Below the pieces are notes generated by a model that had not been told where the DNA came from, did not search any database, and worked only from the letters and a program-made list of their open reading frames with translations. A program made the translations under genes and the position numbers. A stretch of DNA of 64,000 nucleotides from Trichoplax adhaerens (Eukaryota; Placozoa; Uniplacotomia; Trichoplacea; Trichoplacidae), in assembly GCF_000150275.1 (NCBI RefSeq), contig NW_002060943.1, positions 11,098,878-11,162,877 on the forward strand, read 5' to 3'. Shown one piece after another: positions 11,681 through 26,600 of this stretch. How positions within the stretch are numbered: position 1 is the first letter of the stretch; each line of letters opens with the position of its first letter.

Positions 11681-14600
11681 ATGGAAGAGACTCCGATCCA
11701 GAGGGTTTTTTATACCTTTGTTATCGCTATACAAGTGAGTAAAAATTAAACCATTAAATCCTTTCAGTATAATTCTAATTACTAATCATTTTATTGTAAT
11801 ACCTTATTGAATACGGCACTTGAAATTAATTATTTTACATAGTTTTATGAGAGTTTCATAAACAGAAGTATTTAATCGAAATTTATAACCTTCCGTTTGT
11901 ACTACTTATTCCAGCTATCTAATTTTTGCCAATATAGTACTAGTATACGCTTTTGACTATGAAAACTATTAGACCGTCTAAGCGTGATAGCTGCCTACTT
12001 GCGCATTAGCTTACGTGATTACTCTCGAATTACGATAATTCTAATAGCGAATTGAGCTCTGTACAAATGTCATATCAAACTCTAATTTGTTGTAAAAATA
12101 TCTTTACTTTGATATTTGATTCTTATCCAATAGTTGCTTCTTTTACTACATCATACTTCAACTGATGCTCAAACAACTCCAACTCCTAGCCCAACCATTC
12201 CAACTAGTAAGTGATTAATAAATTTACTTGTATTCAAACTTGGCTTAGACAATAACACATTTCCTTAACCTGGAAGATTACTTGTCTATCACGCTCCTTA
12301 GTAAACTATGTTAATACCTGCTATTCTCCTTTTAAAAATTCATGAAAAATTTCAGTGTGTGTGTTATCACATAAAATCTTTCAATCATATTTTAATTCAG
12401 AGCTTTCCTGCCCTACTAACTACTGTCCAGTGGGTCTTACATGCGAATCAGATCAGCAGTATAGATGGTGTTGCTACACTGACTTCACAGATGGAAAAAA
12501 ATACTGCGAATGTCCTAATCGATTTCCTCAGAATCCTTATACTTGCGAGGTTGCAAGAAACTTCGGTACATCACAATGATCAAAATCATAGCATAAAATT
12601 TTTAAGCTTCTGATCAAATCTTACTACCGTACTGAACAGTACATCAAACATAGTATTCGCTATTCAAGTACTCGATCTTGTAATAGTCCATCGCAATGAG
12701 ATAGTAATTACTGTCGAAGGTGCTAAACACTATTTAATTTATTTCATTCCATATCATATTAGATGTATGTGGCCAGTCAACAATAATTGCCAGTGATAGC
12801 AGCCAGTTTATCAATTACACAATGAATTCTGGTGTTAGTCAAACAGACTGTTTGTGGACTATTAAAATCCCTGATTCCCTAACGAATTCTAGCCTTTATA
12901 TGGAAACAGTCTCTATCAATTTAACAAGTTTTGACAGTTGTCGGGATGTCTGGCTGGCTTTGTATGCTGGAGATATCGGAAAAACTAAATTATTTTGCAG
13001 TTCAAATAATCCTATCATATTTCGAAACAATACGGTTCAAGTTTGGTTCCGCGGACTTAATCGTCGCACCTCCCAAGGGTTTAGTCTTAAATTTTCTGCA
13101 AGTACGTCAAATTTAAATTACACTCGCAGATAATAACCAGAGATTAATTATCAAAATTTAAAAACATTATTTTTACATTTGATATATAGTTACTGATTCA
13201 TGCCGAAGTTCTCCCTGCCTTAATTCCGTCACTTGTATTACTCTGGTAAATAATTCGTACAGGTGTGATTGCAATAGTGGCTATACAGGAGCACGTTGTG
13301 AAATAGGTACAGCAATAAATTCAACCTAGTATCTTATACCTACACCATAGCTAGATCAAGTTTCAGAACTCGATATTATTTTACAATTGATAATCTTCCG
13401 ATAAATCTATTTGATATGCCGTATAAATAGCTATAATTAGCGAATCTTAACAATTGTCGATTAGTATTAGCAAGGCGATATATAATATAATATCATTGCA
13501 AAACTTAAAGAATTATTCTTGAATTTATTACTTTCGATCCAGTTCTAAAATTAGATATACCTTTAAGAAGTGAAAGTATTCGTGTTACTATATCTAATAA
13601 TTTATACATTATAACATCATTTAAACTTAGAAATCAATATAACCAAGTAAATTACTGGCACCGATACCATTTTAAGTTAATCTTTATGCGATAATTAAGA
13701 AAATTCTTAGAAAATATCAACTTGAATAATCTCATTATGAATTAATTTTGATTCAATCATTTCTATTATGTACACCGGTAAATTCATATTGTACTAATAT
13801 ATATTTAAAATATTCATTCTACAATCGCTATACGAGATATGAACTCATGCCGTAGTTCTCCCTGCCTCAATCTTGCTGCTTGTACTAGTCACCAAAATAG
13901 ATCGTACACATGCACTTGCAGAGCCGGATACTCTGGAATAAATTGCGAATCAGGTAAAATGGTAAATTAAACTTAGCTCTTTGAATATAAATTACGATCG
14001 GATGAGGTCTCAAAATTCGCGGCTATTTATAATCAATAAAATATTATACTTAACAAATATATACATAAAACCTATGTTGCGGTTATCCTTTTCTAAGGCT
14101 TATACCAGCCTTAGTGAGATTGTAGACTGTATACTGCAGGCTACGATATATCTAAAATTATTTACATCTAAATATGTGATGTATTTCAAGCCTCTTTTAA
14201 TTTCTAAATAGATATCAATGAATGTGCCTCCAACCCTTGTCAACATTTAAATGCTACTTGCCATAACAATGTTGACTCTTATTCTTGCAATTGCCCCTCT
14301 GAATGGACTGGCACCAATTGTGAAGTCGGTAGGGTAAAACTGTGATTTAATAATTTAAAAGCAATTCTTCTACAGTACAAGCAAATGTAGAAGTATTAAA
14401 GTTATGAAACAACATGAAACAGATGGAAATTTATGTCGTACGAGTATACCATGTCTAAATGGAGGAAATTGCTCATTTGCTGGCATAAACGCATATAATT
14501 GTAGCTGCCAAAATGGTTTTACGGGATTGATTTGTAATCAAAGTAAGACTATCCAAATAACAGTAAATTTCGTCCTAGGATCGATTTACAAATACAGTAC

Positions 14601-17600
14601 TGTATTCATTTCTTTAATACCATAATTCGGCTTTATAAGATAAGATATAGCAATCGCAGTCATATTCACATCATCTGAGTAAGCTATAATGAATTTTCTG
14701 ATTCAGTTATTAACATATAGAAGTACACACACTATACATATATGTAGTACTTAAAACATACGCAACTTTTACATTAATGGGCTACCAAAAGAAAAGATCG
14801 GACTTTACATGTACAAGTTCGAAGTGATAAATCAAAATTTTATTCGCAGATATTAATTTATTAACAGTAAATAGCACTATACAGTACCTAGTCTGAATCA
14901 CTGGAGTACTGTAGCCAATATGTAATTGTTATATTCTATAAATTTATTTTCCTTCATTTACAGGTATTAACGAATGTGCATCGAGTCCTTGCCTTCATCC
15001 TAATTCCTCTTGCATCGATGGAGTAAATAGGTTTACATGTAATTGCCCCTCAGAGCGAACTGGCACATTATGTGATATTGGTAAGATTCACTATTAATCA
15101 GTTAAATTTGAAGTTACTAATAATTACACATTTGGGTTTTTACACATCAAGTAAATTACTCATACTAACTAATTCCTGATACTCTTTCTGAAACGTTATA
15201 ATGAGTAATTTCATTCTAAGCGCGAACTTCTGCCGTAATTGGCGGTACAAGCTCAATTGCTCATGCATTAGTGTGTGCATTTATTTATGTACTTGACCTT
15301 TGGCTTTACGGGTCAAAACCGCTAGCAAAATTATATTACTAGTGCACGACATTATTTCTAAATGAAGGAATTAATCGTTTAAAAACCAATAATAAATCAA
15401 CTCCTATCATATTATTATAATTGTAAACAATTACAAAATCATGTTGCAATGTCTTAAGAGCTATAAATATTCTACAATCGCTATAGATATCAATCCGTGC
15501 CGTAGTTCTCCTTGTCTCAACTCCGCTAGTTGTAATAACCGACCTGATGGATCGTATGTGTGTAGTTGTACAATAGGATATTCTGGAATACATTGTGAAT
15601 CAGGTAAAACGAGAAAGACGATAAATTAGACTTAGTATCTCAAATATAAATTATGATCGGATTAAGTTCTAATAAAAATTATTACAATTACACTTATCTA
15701 CAAACTTATATCGTACTAACCCATATGTCGTAAAATACTTAATCTATAATCGTTACAGATGTCGATCCGTGCCGTAGCTCTCCTTGTCTCAACTCCGCTA
15801 GTTGTAATAACCGACCTGATGGATTGTATGTGTGTAGTTGTACAATAGGATATTCTGGAATACATTGTGAATCAGGTAAAACGAGAAAGACGATAAATTA
15901 GACTTAGTATCTCAAATATAAATTATGATCGGATTAAGTTCTAATAAAAATTATTACAATTACACTTATCTACAAACTTATATCGTACTAACCCATATGT
16001 CGTAAAATACTTAATCTATAATCGTTACAGATGTCGATCCGTGCCGTAGTTCTCCTTGTCTCAACTCCGCTAGTTGTAATAACCGACCTGATGGATCGTA
16101 TGTGTGTAGTTGTACAATAGGATATTCTGGAATACATTGTGAATCAGGTAAAACGAGAAAAACGATAAATTAGACTTAGTATCTCAAATATAAATTATGA
16201 TCGGATTAAGTTCTAATAAAAATTTCCCATAAAAATTATTACAATTACACATATCTACAAACTTATATCGTACTAACCCATATGTCGTAAAATACTTAAT
16301 CTATAATCGTTACAGATGTCGATCCGTGCCGTAGTTCTCCTTGTCTCAACTCCGCTAGTTGTAGTAACCGACCTGATGGATCGTATGCGTGTAATTGTAG
16401 AGCAGGATATTCCGGATTACATTGTGAATCAGGTAAAACGAGAAAAACGATAAATTAGACTTAGTATCTCAAATATAAATTATGATCGGATTAAGCTCTA
16501 ACAGAAATTGTTACAATAAAGCACATCTACAAACTTATATCATACTAACTCACACGTTATAAAATATTCTATAATCGTTACAGATATCAATCCGTGCCGT
16601 AGTTCTCCTTGTCTCAATTCCGCTAATTGTAATAACCAACCTGATGGATCATACACGTGTAATTGCAGAGGCGGATATTCTGGATTGCATTGTGAAACAG
16701 GTATAACGAGAAAGACGATAAATCAGATTTAACGCTTCTATGTATTCTACACTTAGATTAAATTTCAGAGTTCTATGCTATATTATATAATTAACAAATT
16801 CATATACGCCGTACAAATACCCATATATATACCGTATGTGTATGCATTTCTTACCAGCAAATTTTAGCAAATAAGGATATAGATAAAGTCGAGTATAATT
16901 TAAGTAATTGATAAGTTACAATCTCTTACTAATGCAGAAATCAATGAGTGTTCATCAAATCCTTGCCGAAATGCAAATGCTACATGCATAGATAAATTAA
17001 ATTCCTATGAATGCTCTTGTCCATCAGATCGTACGGGTCTGGCCTGTGAAATAAGTAAATTCACTTGATTTAAAGTATTTCATATAGCGATTAAGATAAC
17101 TGATTATTTAAATTAATTTTTACCTCCTAGACATAAGTATATGCAGCCCAGTCAATCATCCATGCAAGAATGGGGGAACTTGCATAGTTTCATCTAAAGC
17201 TAATAACGCCTATAATTGTCGTTGTTTGACTCTCTATACTGGCAAAAACTGTGAAATAAGTAATCTGTTTTATGTTTTAATTTGAAAATATTTTTAATCA
17301 GTTATTAGTTGAAAATGATAATTATCTTTGCACTCCTTCTAAATCATTATTATTTAGAGTATGATCCGTGTTCATCAAATCCATGTAATAACAGTGGTAC
17401 ATGTTTGAGCTCATCAACCGGTATTACCTGTAAATGTTTGATTGGCTACACAGATCCAACATGCTCGACAGGTAAGTTAAAATAAATAATTGAACTTGTC
17501 AGGATAATTCGAAGATTGTAGTACATCCAAGCAGACAAGAATACTTTTAGATAAATTTTACAATTGCTACAACTAAAAAGTTTTGTAGAATTGATGATGT

Positions 17601-20600
17601 ACAGTAATCAACTATTATCCTATTAGAACTGAATAGATGCGATGATTATCCCTGCTTAAATTATGGCACGTGTCAACACCTCGGACGCAATAAATTTACG
17701 TGCCATTGCTCTGAAGAATATACTGGAACTCTATGCCAAATTAAAGGTGCCAAATATCTACTGAAGAAATCATAAAATATCAATTTATGTATAATCATTA
17801 CATGAGATATGAAATCTAGATGTAATTTATAATCTTAGTATCTTCTATCATGAACATATTGAAAACTTTGAAGATTCGTAGACTTATTTAAATAGCGCTG
17901 GTATATTTTGGACCAGATACTTCTTACATTTTTCTATCTTGCATTCCTAAAATGAATCATTATCCTAAAAATTTTGCAAATTTAATTTAATGATAGGTAA
18001 TCAAGGTACCATGGGTAAAAAATTTGCTTTTCCAGTTTCTAGTAAGAGTTTTTTCGAGATTATAATAACTTTCCACGAACCAGGCGTGGTAGATATTAAT
18101 GCGATCTATAAGCACTTTCTTCCATACCAGATAAAGTCCAAATCTGCTGCTACATTTACCGTGAGGGATATTAAAAGGAACTTTTCTAATAACATTAGCC
18201 AGCTAACACGTAGAATAGTTGAAATTGAAGATCAGTCTATATTTACAAGAAACTTTGACGAAGTTATCTATATCAATTCTACAAATCCAATCAGTGTATC
18301 TATTCATGACATGGGTACAGAAATATTCCGAAAAATTGTTTTAATGCTGCCTAAAGCAACTGCCGCGAAGCAATACATTATCCCATTAAATTCAATAATT
18401 AACAGCGGGTCTAACTTTTATTTGCTGACTCTGGAGGAAAATACTACTATCGATATTGACTATTTCGGCAATCGTGATCAAATGCAATCAGAATGGACTA
18501 CCCGACCTAATTCATATACACTGATTCCTGTTAATGCTACAAATTCGCTTAACAATACTGCTAGAATTACAACATCTAAACCTATCTTTGTATTCTTAGC
18601 AAGTACCAATCATAATCCAGATATGACATCAACTCCAAACTTTATGGCTGGTCCTACTATATCCTTGCAAATACCTCCTATATCATCACTTGGGCAAGAT
18701 TTCATCATGACAGAATTGCAAAATAATGATACGCACATCAATCTTGTTACGCCGTACAATGAAACTATCATTACTATTAATGGCAATCAATTCAATATAA
18801 GCAAGATTGGCGGCAATCTTCAATTTAAATTACTGCTTGCAAGAAAATTCGAGATAATTGATCAAGAGCATATTCTATTACCTGATACGCTTTATCTACA
18901 ATGTAGTAAACCGTGTTTACTTCTTTCTAGCCGTAATACGGATATAAGTTATGTAAATATGATGACAACAGTAACATCATTTGTTCAAGCTATTAAGCAC
19001 TTTTCTAACCGTTACTGGATTTCTAATGTTAACTCCTTTATAAGTGGCTTAACACTTATAGTACCAAGTAATGAAACTAATGGTTTACGATTAAGGCAAG
19101 CAAGATTAAACTCCAGTAATTGGACTGTCCTTAATGGAATTGACTATTCTATTATCAAGCTAGATAGAAAACTAGATCGTCTAACCGCAAATAGTGAAAT
19201 TTATCACGTTAATCGTAATGTAAAATTTAGCATGCTGCTTAGTCTAAGTACTGATTTCGTGTTTACATATTTGCCTCGCTTAAATCTATTGCCACATAAA
19301 ATTTATTGCGTCAAAGATAATCCTTTGCCAGGAGATAAGTTTGATAATGATTGTGATGGGAATATCGACGAAGAGATTTTTAATGGGGTAGATGATGATC
19401 AAGACGGAAAAATTGACGAAGATACCCAAAGTATACCGAGCATTAGTTTATCATCTTCAATTACCTCGTATTCATGTGCTGATATTGCTGAAAGCCTTAA
19501 AAGTATTTCTGACAAGCCAAAAATAATTACACCGCCATATTGCCCTCTATATATTCACAATCAAACAAATAATGTTAAAATTACTTACGTTGATTCTAGG
19601 CCAATCCTTAATGGATGTCAATACGAATTACGCAGGACGTGGTCATTTATAGATCACTGCAGGAACCAAATTATAAAAACCCAGACTATCAATATCTTAC
19701 TTGCAAATTATAATATTTCTTGGCCAGAAGATATTAGAAGTGATCGTTGTCCGTATAACAGCAGTAACGATGATGATAAACCGCAGGTTCGATTTTTAAC
19801 CAGAAATTGCAGACAAGATGTAATGAAGCTGGTAACCATAACCCACCGAAATATTACTCGTCTTTATTGTAACCCATCTATCATTAGAACTTGGACCCTT
19901 CGTCTTAACTTTTTTTGCAACATAACGAGAACGCACAATCAAACAATTAGTCTGTTAGCGGAAAAAGGTTAAAAAATTTAATCAGTTAATAAAAAATCTA
20001 CTGATGGATGATTATATTCTTAAATGTAAAATCTTAAAGAAATATTACCTTTTTCGTAAGAAAATTTAAACCATGAGGCAGCAAGTTATTGCTAACTATA
20101 CAAGTATTATTAATTAATTTCGTTGGTATGAATTGCAGAGAATTATTACATATTCTCTATTTTATTATCGGTACTTTCCAATTTAGATCCGTTGACTTGT
20201 AAGTCTCTCTGCTCTAACAATGGCACTTGTCAAAATATACGCAATAGTCATCGCTGTCTATGCCAACCAGGATATACTGGTTCATCCTGCGATGAAGGTG
20301 AAATGTAGCCAAAAATTCTTAGTCTTAACATGAAGATTCGATATAATTCAGAGCCATGATAAGTTGGATAACTATAGAACTAAAATAAATAACACAATAT
20401 CTCTAACCCTTGACGCTAACTACCAGTATCTTTCAAATAGAAATTAGCAAATGCGCCTTACTCAAACCATGCAAAAACTACGGCCGGTGTACGGATCTGT
20501 TTAACGATTACCGATGTAGTTGCAATCAATATTATACAGGAAAAGACTGTGAGGAAGGTAAATTTTATTTTTCAGTTCTAACCTATATTTTTAAATTCAC

Positions 20601-23600
20601 TTCGATAAACATAGTATATACCGCGTACTGTGGTAACTTCCTATAGTACTGTAGGTGCTATATAACCATAACGGTAATACCTTACTGAGTCAATTTTTTT
20701 TTTAAACTTGATATAATATTTATCATAGATATCAACGAATGTCGCCTTAATCCATGCCAAAATAATGGCCGATGCATTAATATTGAACGAGGATATCGAT
20801 GTACTTGTCCGCCTAAATTTGAAGGGCCAACATGCGAAAAAGGTAATTAGAATTAGAATTACGAGCCTAGTTTGATTATCGATGGTCCATTGCATTTGTT
20901 CGTCAAACATTCGCAGATTAGAAATATACCGATATTAAAAGTTTCTTCCTTGTCGGTATCTCATTTTCTAATAGAAATTATTGGAGAAATCACGACTTGC
21001 AAAGCAGAAAATTCTACCGTGTTCTGGAACGAAACTCTAGCTGGCCGCATCGCATATGCTAAATGTCCACCTGGTAGTGCAGGTATCATTTGGATAATCC
21101 TCCTTTAGTGTTCACATATAATGTATATGAGTATACCATAATTGTGGGACTCTATCTTAGCTAGACTTGATTTATTGCTTATAAAATATCGATCTTGGCG
21201 ATGAATAAGCAATAGCACTCTCCGTCTAAAATTAAAGTGCTCCCATAACTAATTCCTGTATACTCGTTATCATCATTTTCTTTATTAGCACATTTGATTC
21301 TAATGTGCAATGCGTACCCTTTTGCTCTGTTATCCTTTTACTTTACTATTGAATATGATTTGAATTATTTACAAATTGGTAAAACAAAGATTTAAGACCA
21401 GCTATATTTCTAAACAGATCTATCGATAAATCACCGTGCTTATTAATATATCTAAATCATTGCCTATACCTACCATTTCTATTAAATGGAATAGAATTTA
21501 TTGACTGATAGTGTGCAATAAGGTAGCCACTTAGTGCTTATCACGAGTAAATAGCACGATTTATCTAAAAACAAGATCATAATTTGCCCGCATATTCATC
21601 AGAAGTGAACAAATCTTGATTGTGTATCCGATCGATTCAGTATTAAATCTGTAGCCCCATCATACCTTTATATAACAAAGAATTGATTAATTAAATATAA
21701 ATTGTCTCTGCATCAATTTCATTAATTTTATGTTTCAGGTTTAGCAAGCAGATTGTGTAAAAATTCTTCAACACCTGCTTGGGATATTCCTGTTTTTACT
21801 GCCTGTACATCACCTAAATTTAATTCATTACAAGATAAAGCAAGTATCAAGCTAAATTGGAATTTATTAAAATTGCTTTAATATTTTTATCTAATTGATC
21901 ATTTATCTATTGCGACTAGATCGCGAACTTACAAAGTAACAAAAGCAATATTGGTGAAGTTACCCGAGAATTAGTTAACATTACAACAGTTTCTAAGGAT
22001 AAACCTTTATTGAGTGGTGATATTCTCGTAGCAACAAATATATTAGAAAACGTTCTAAATGCAACTACAAACGATAAGCAGCCGACAGATGATGAAGTTG
22101 AGGTTAATAAGCGATCATCATTGTTTTGTATCTTTAACCTCAATCTCTTCATAAGCTTAAATTACTATCCGATTGAGTAATTTTAAAAGTATATTGGATC
22201 AAATTTGATGCTGATACCCTTGAATTACTTCAAAATTTTCAAAATGTCATTTTTTCGTAGTCTTTTATTGAATCCTCAAGTAACATTGTTCATCAAGCCA
22301 ATAAAGAATCGTGGAAGGAAATTGACGATGTAAGGAGAGTAATTTAAAGTACTGGAAGGCGTTTATCGTAAATTTTATGTGCACAGTAACAATATTTTGT
22401 AAATATCTAACGTAAAAGGTATATATGATATTTATAGTTTTTCATCCTTTCTCGCTCCTTCTACAAACACGTTTCAATATTAAATGATTATCATAACATT
22501 TAACTCAGAAAAAACCCAGCCAAGGGATTATGAAAGTCACAGAAATAATTACAAGTTATGTAATGAAAAAAGAAATGAAAGAAAATGAAACCAGCTTTGT
22601 GGTTGTTTCTGAAAACATTGGTAATTATCAATTCATAACATTGTCCTTTTCAATTCGAAAGGATTCTTTGAGTTTAGCAAATAACTTTTGATCCAAATTT
22701 ATAGCTTTATTTTGTTATATAACAGCCTTGATTCGTAAATCTTGCCCGCTACGATAAATGTTTTCCAGCAATCAGTAAATTTCTTCGTTGCGGTCCATTA
22801 TTCTTTTAGTTGCTATGATATAAAATGAAATTGATTTTTATACCTTTTATTTACAGTTTATCTAAGTTTATGATAACTAATACCGCAATGACAGAGAAGA
22901 ATTTCTGTATTTATAGTATCGAAATAAAGGTAGCTACATTATTTTAATATCTGAGAAAATTGTTTTATTTTAGTTTTAGAATCTAAAGTAATACCTCCTA
23001 CGGCCAATCAAAGTTATCAGTTTCGGCCATCAGCTCTAGGTGGAACTGGAAAACAAAAGGATACTAGCAGTATTACGCTGCCAGGAGGAATTTTCCAACG
23101 AGAAGGTACTGTATATTTTAAAAATTTTAACATAGAAAGTATATTTTGATTACTTTGTAGCCTTAAATCATAATAATTAAAACCTAATTTGATCCTATTT
23201 CCAATTCTCTCCATTGCAATCTAATAGGTTATAATGGTTCCATCAAGGTTATTAGCTTACTGTTTACCTCTATCAGTGATATCTTGGATACTAAAAGCAG
23301 GTTTTTAAAAGCTTTTGAAATTGTACGGCATCAGATAAATGACTCGATTTAGCGCAGCTTATTACATATAGACATTTACGCACTTCACTTTTATGCAGTA
23401 TTTACTAGTAAATTGTCTATACATTCATTAAATTAATTGAGAAACAGAATAAAAAAGTATTAATCACGTTATTTTATTTCTAGCAATAAAACTCCAAAAG
23501 TCAATTCGGATATTATTTCGACTACTGTGGATCCAAAATTAGACAAAATATTGAAAAATCCAATCGTCATTGTTTTGCAACATGAAAATTATGTAAATTC

Positions 23601-26600
23601 GATTTTTATTAAATTATTGACTGAATTTGCTGAGTAGACTAATTTAATATAAACACAAAATTGATTCTTTTCATTATTTCCACTATAAAGACATCTTCCA
23701 AAGATAACACCTCTTGCGTGTTCTATAACTTTGATATCAGGTTATTTTAATTAAGCAACTGGAACTTAAAGCTTATTCTATACAATATCTTGACAATATT
23801 AATTAAACGAAGAAATATCTCTTCTGTCAAATTTTTTATGGCGACTAATTTATACTGAAGAAAGATCACAATGTCTACGGTCACGCTGAAATTAATGTCA
23901 GTTAATACACTTATTAATACTATTTAGCTCTTGGGATACCAGTGGATGCAAAGCTAATTTCACCAACGAAACACATACAATCTGTCACTGTGATCACTTG
24001 ACGAATTTCGCAGTCTTAGTTAGTCTCCGTGGAGTTTCCGTAAGTTGAAATACTAAATTAGGCAATTTTTTATTTATGTAGCAAAATTAATTTCATCTTA
24101 GGTCACTCTCCTAAAATCTAGCAATCAATGGCTATACTATACATCGTAGATTTATGGCTTATCGTCTAGCTGAAATCCTATAGTGCTGTCGCTTTACTTC
24201 TAATATTAATATTAAAAGTTTATGAAGCCTTTCTTCAGAATTAGATCATCATAGTATTGCTTGCCCTTCAATATTGAAATGATCGCTACGATTCATATCT
24301 TTGAATTATCGTTAGATAAAGTTCCTTTCAAGCATTATTAGTCGCAGCAGATATGCATAGATTTGCATGTTTGGTCTTCATATTTTTAAAACATAAAATC
24401 TATAAGTGTACACTACATATTTCTAGATCAAGTAGGAGCGATTAATATTTAAGGATGCGACAGGATAATTCTAATCACATTACTTTACGATACACGGCAT
24501 AAATGCATATAATTTATGCGTATAAACTGATTATCTCAAACGCTATATATTAAGGTTTATTAGTGGCCAAAATAGCACCTTTCGTTTCCAGCACAAAGTT
24601 ATTAATATGATAATGTCAGTAACAGCCACGGACAATTCGCAAACCCCACGTACTACTCTTTTTTCAAATACTCGCGCTATTTATTTACTGGTATATACTC
24701 TTGAGCGAATATCTAAAATCATGCTTGTGCTATCTTTAGATTATATTATGATAACTTAACCTTACATCATTAAGACAAACTGTAATGCGACAGAAGTGAT
24801 TTAGATTATGAGTTTCAATTACTGGCCCTACTTGCTATTCAAGTCAAACAATGTTTATACAGATCTTTTATCCTTTAGTTCATATATTATAGGCTATATC
24901 ACGATATAAGATTTCTAAAGTGTTTGTTGTCCTATTCAATTCACATTTTGTTCTGAACTGGATTGCTTCCTGCAGGAAAATCCGGAGATTCGATTATCAT
25001 TGGAAATTCTATCTTACATAGGCTGTGGGCTCTCTATCATTGGCCTCCTCATTACTATCTCCGTTTACACTTATTACAGAAGGTTAATTATTACAGGAAA
25101 TATCTTATTTGCCTAAATATTTATTTAGAACAACTCGAGTTTTTTCGAATTTTAGGTTTGCTAAATAGGTATTTTTTTCGTTTAATCTAGTCGCATAAAG
25201 TCCCCAAACACGGTAATCCATTTAAATTTATTTTCCTGCTTACTACTGGTCAATATTATTGTTGTTGCTGGTTTGCAAAGAACAGAAGTAACGGTAAGTA
25301 TAATGCTAAACATACTAATTGAAAGAAAAGGCATAAATCGGTTTCAGCTTATCATTTCGATATTCCCTAAACTAATCCTTAGACGTATCATTGCTACCTT
25401 AATTAATTAACACAAGCTCAGCTGCAGTAATGAAATCTTTTAGGATCTCTTCATTCATAATTAATTGCTATCCCTAATTATTTATTTAATTAGTCGAATA
25501 ACTTGCTTCATTAATACAAGCTTTACTGTAATTATGGAACCCTTTACGACCTCTCCGTTCTTGTCGTATTCTTAATAGGTTATCTGCATCATTATGGCTG
25601 CTTTACTGCATTATCTACTTCTTGCAGCCTTCATATGGATGCTAATAGAAGGCATCAACTTATATCTTATGCTAGTTAAAGTTTTTGGAGCCAAGATAAA
25701 ACTATACTTATGCTATGCGGCAGGCTACGGTAAATTATTTTTAGCATTAATACTTTAATTTATAAACGACTATTTCATCTAGACAACTTAATGAAAAGAT
25801 TAATTTCATATCTTAACAAAATTTTAGCTTTTGAAAGAGTAAATTGATATAAAGATATTACAAATTCCTCTTTCTTTGACTAGGAATTCCGGCAGTTATT
25901 GTTGCTGGCACGCTTCTTTCTAGTGGTTTGACTATCGGCTTGGAAAATTATACTATGAACTCCACGTCAGTAATATCTAATACATATTACGAATGTATTA
26001 TTGAATGTTACGGTCGATAATAGTCACTAACTAGTTACTGATCAATTTTAATACACGAATTCTATAATTTAGGCTTCGAATCAGTAGATTAAATGTCACT
26101 TTAATACAAGATTGCGTCCGTTAGTTACAGCAATCACACTTTCTTTAAAATTTAAGCGAGGTCAAATTAAAAAAATCTCACCCTTACAATAAAATGATAC
26201 TCAATAAGCGATAGTATTTCAATACCAAGCAAAAATTAAAATACTAGCAAGCTTTAAGATTTTATATTTTTAGGCAAACCTTTTCCAACTAGTATTATAA
26301 ATTCCCAATTTACTAGCGCAATTTTTTTATTTTGGACAAAGGGTAGATTAAAATGGTGTTAATATTTTATTATATTTCAGATGTTGGCTAAATAACGATC
26401 CACCTGTTATTCTGGGATTTATGGTTCCCGCTGCAGCAATTATTTTAGTAAGTATACTATATGCAGCAAATGTGTATGTGTATTTGTACTCGGTATTATA
26501 TATAAGAGGGTGATTACAACTAAATAAATTAAATGATTTTCTCTACTCTACTGATACGCAGTAGAATGATAGTGTATCTATTTCTGATTAAAGCAAACAA

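Larger units (their letters stand above)
13190..17746 (+). other. Array of 14 EGF-domain exons in the receptor ectodomain
   Basis: Fourteen exons of 114-129 nt, each one EGF module with six cysteines and phase 1-1 borders: 13190-13306, 13837-13953, 14212-14328, 14423-14542, 14964-15080, 15487-15603, 15759-15875, 16031-16147, 16316-16432, 16584-16700, 16938-17054, 17131-17259, 17358-17471 and 17627-17746. Several carry the calcium-binding start DINEC/DINPC. Two subtypes alternate: CRSSPCLNS-type and ECASNPC-type ending CPSERTGT. A decayed copy lies near 15226-15320. Confidence 0.93.
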
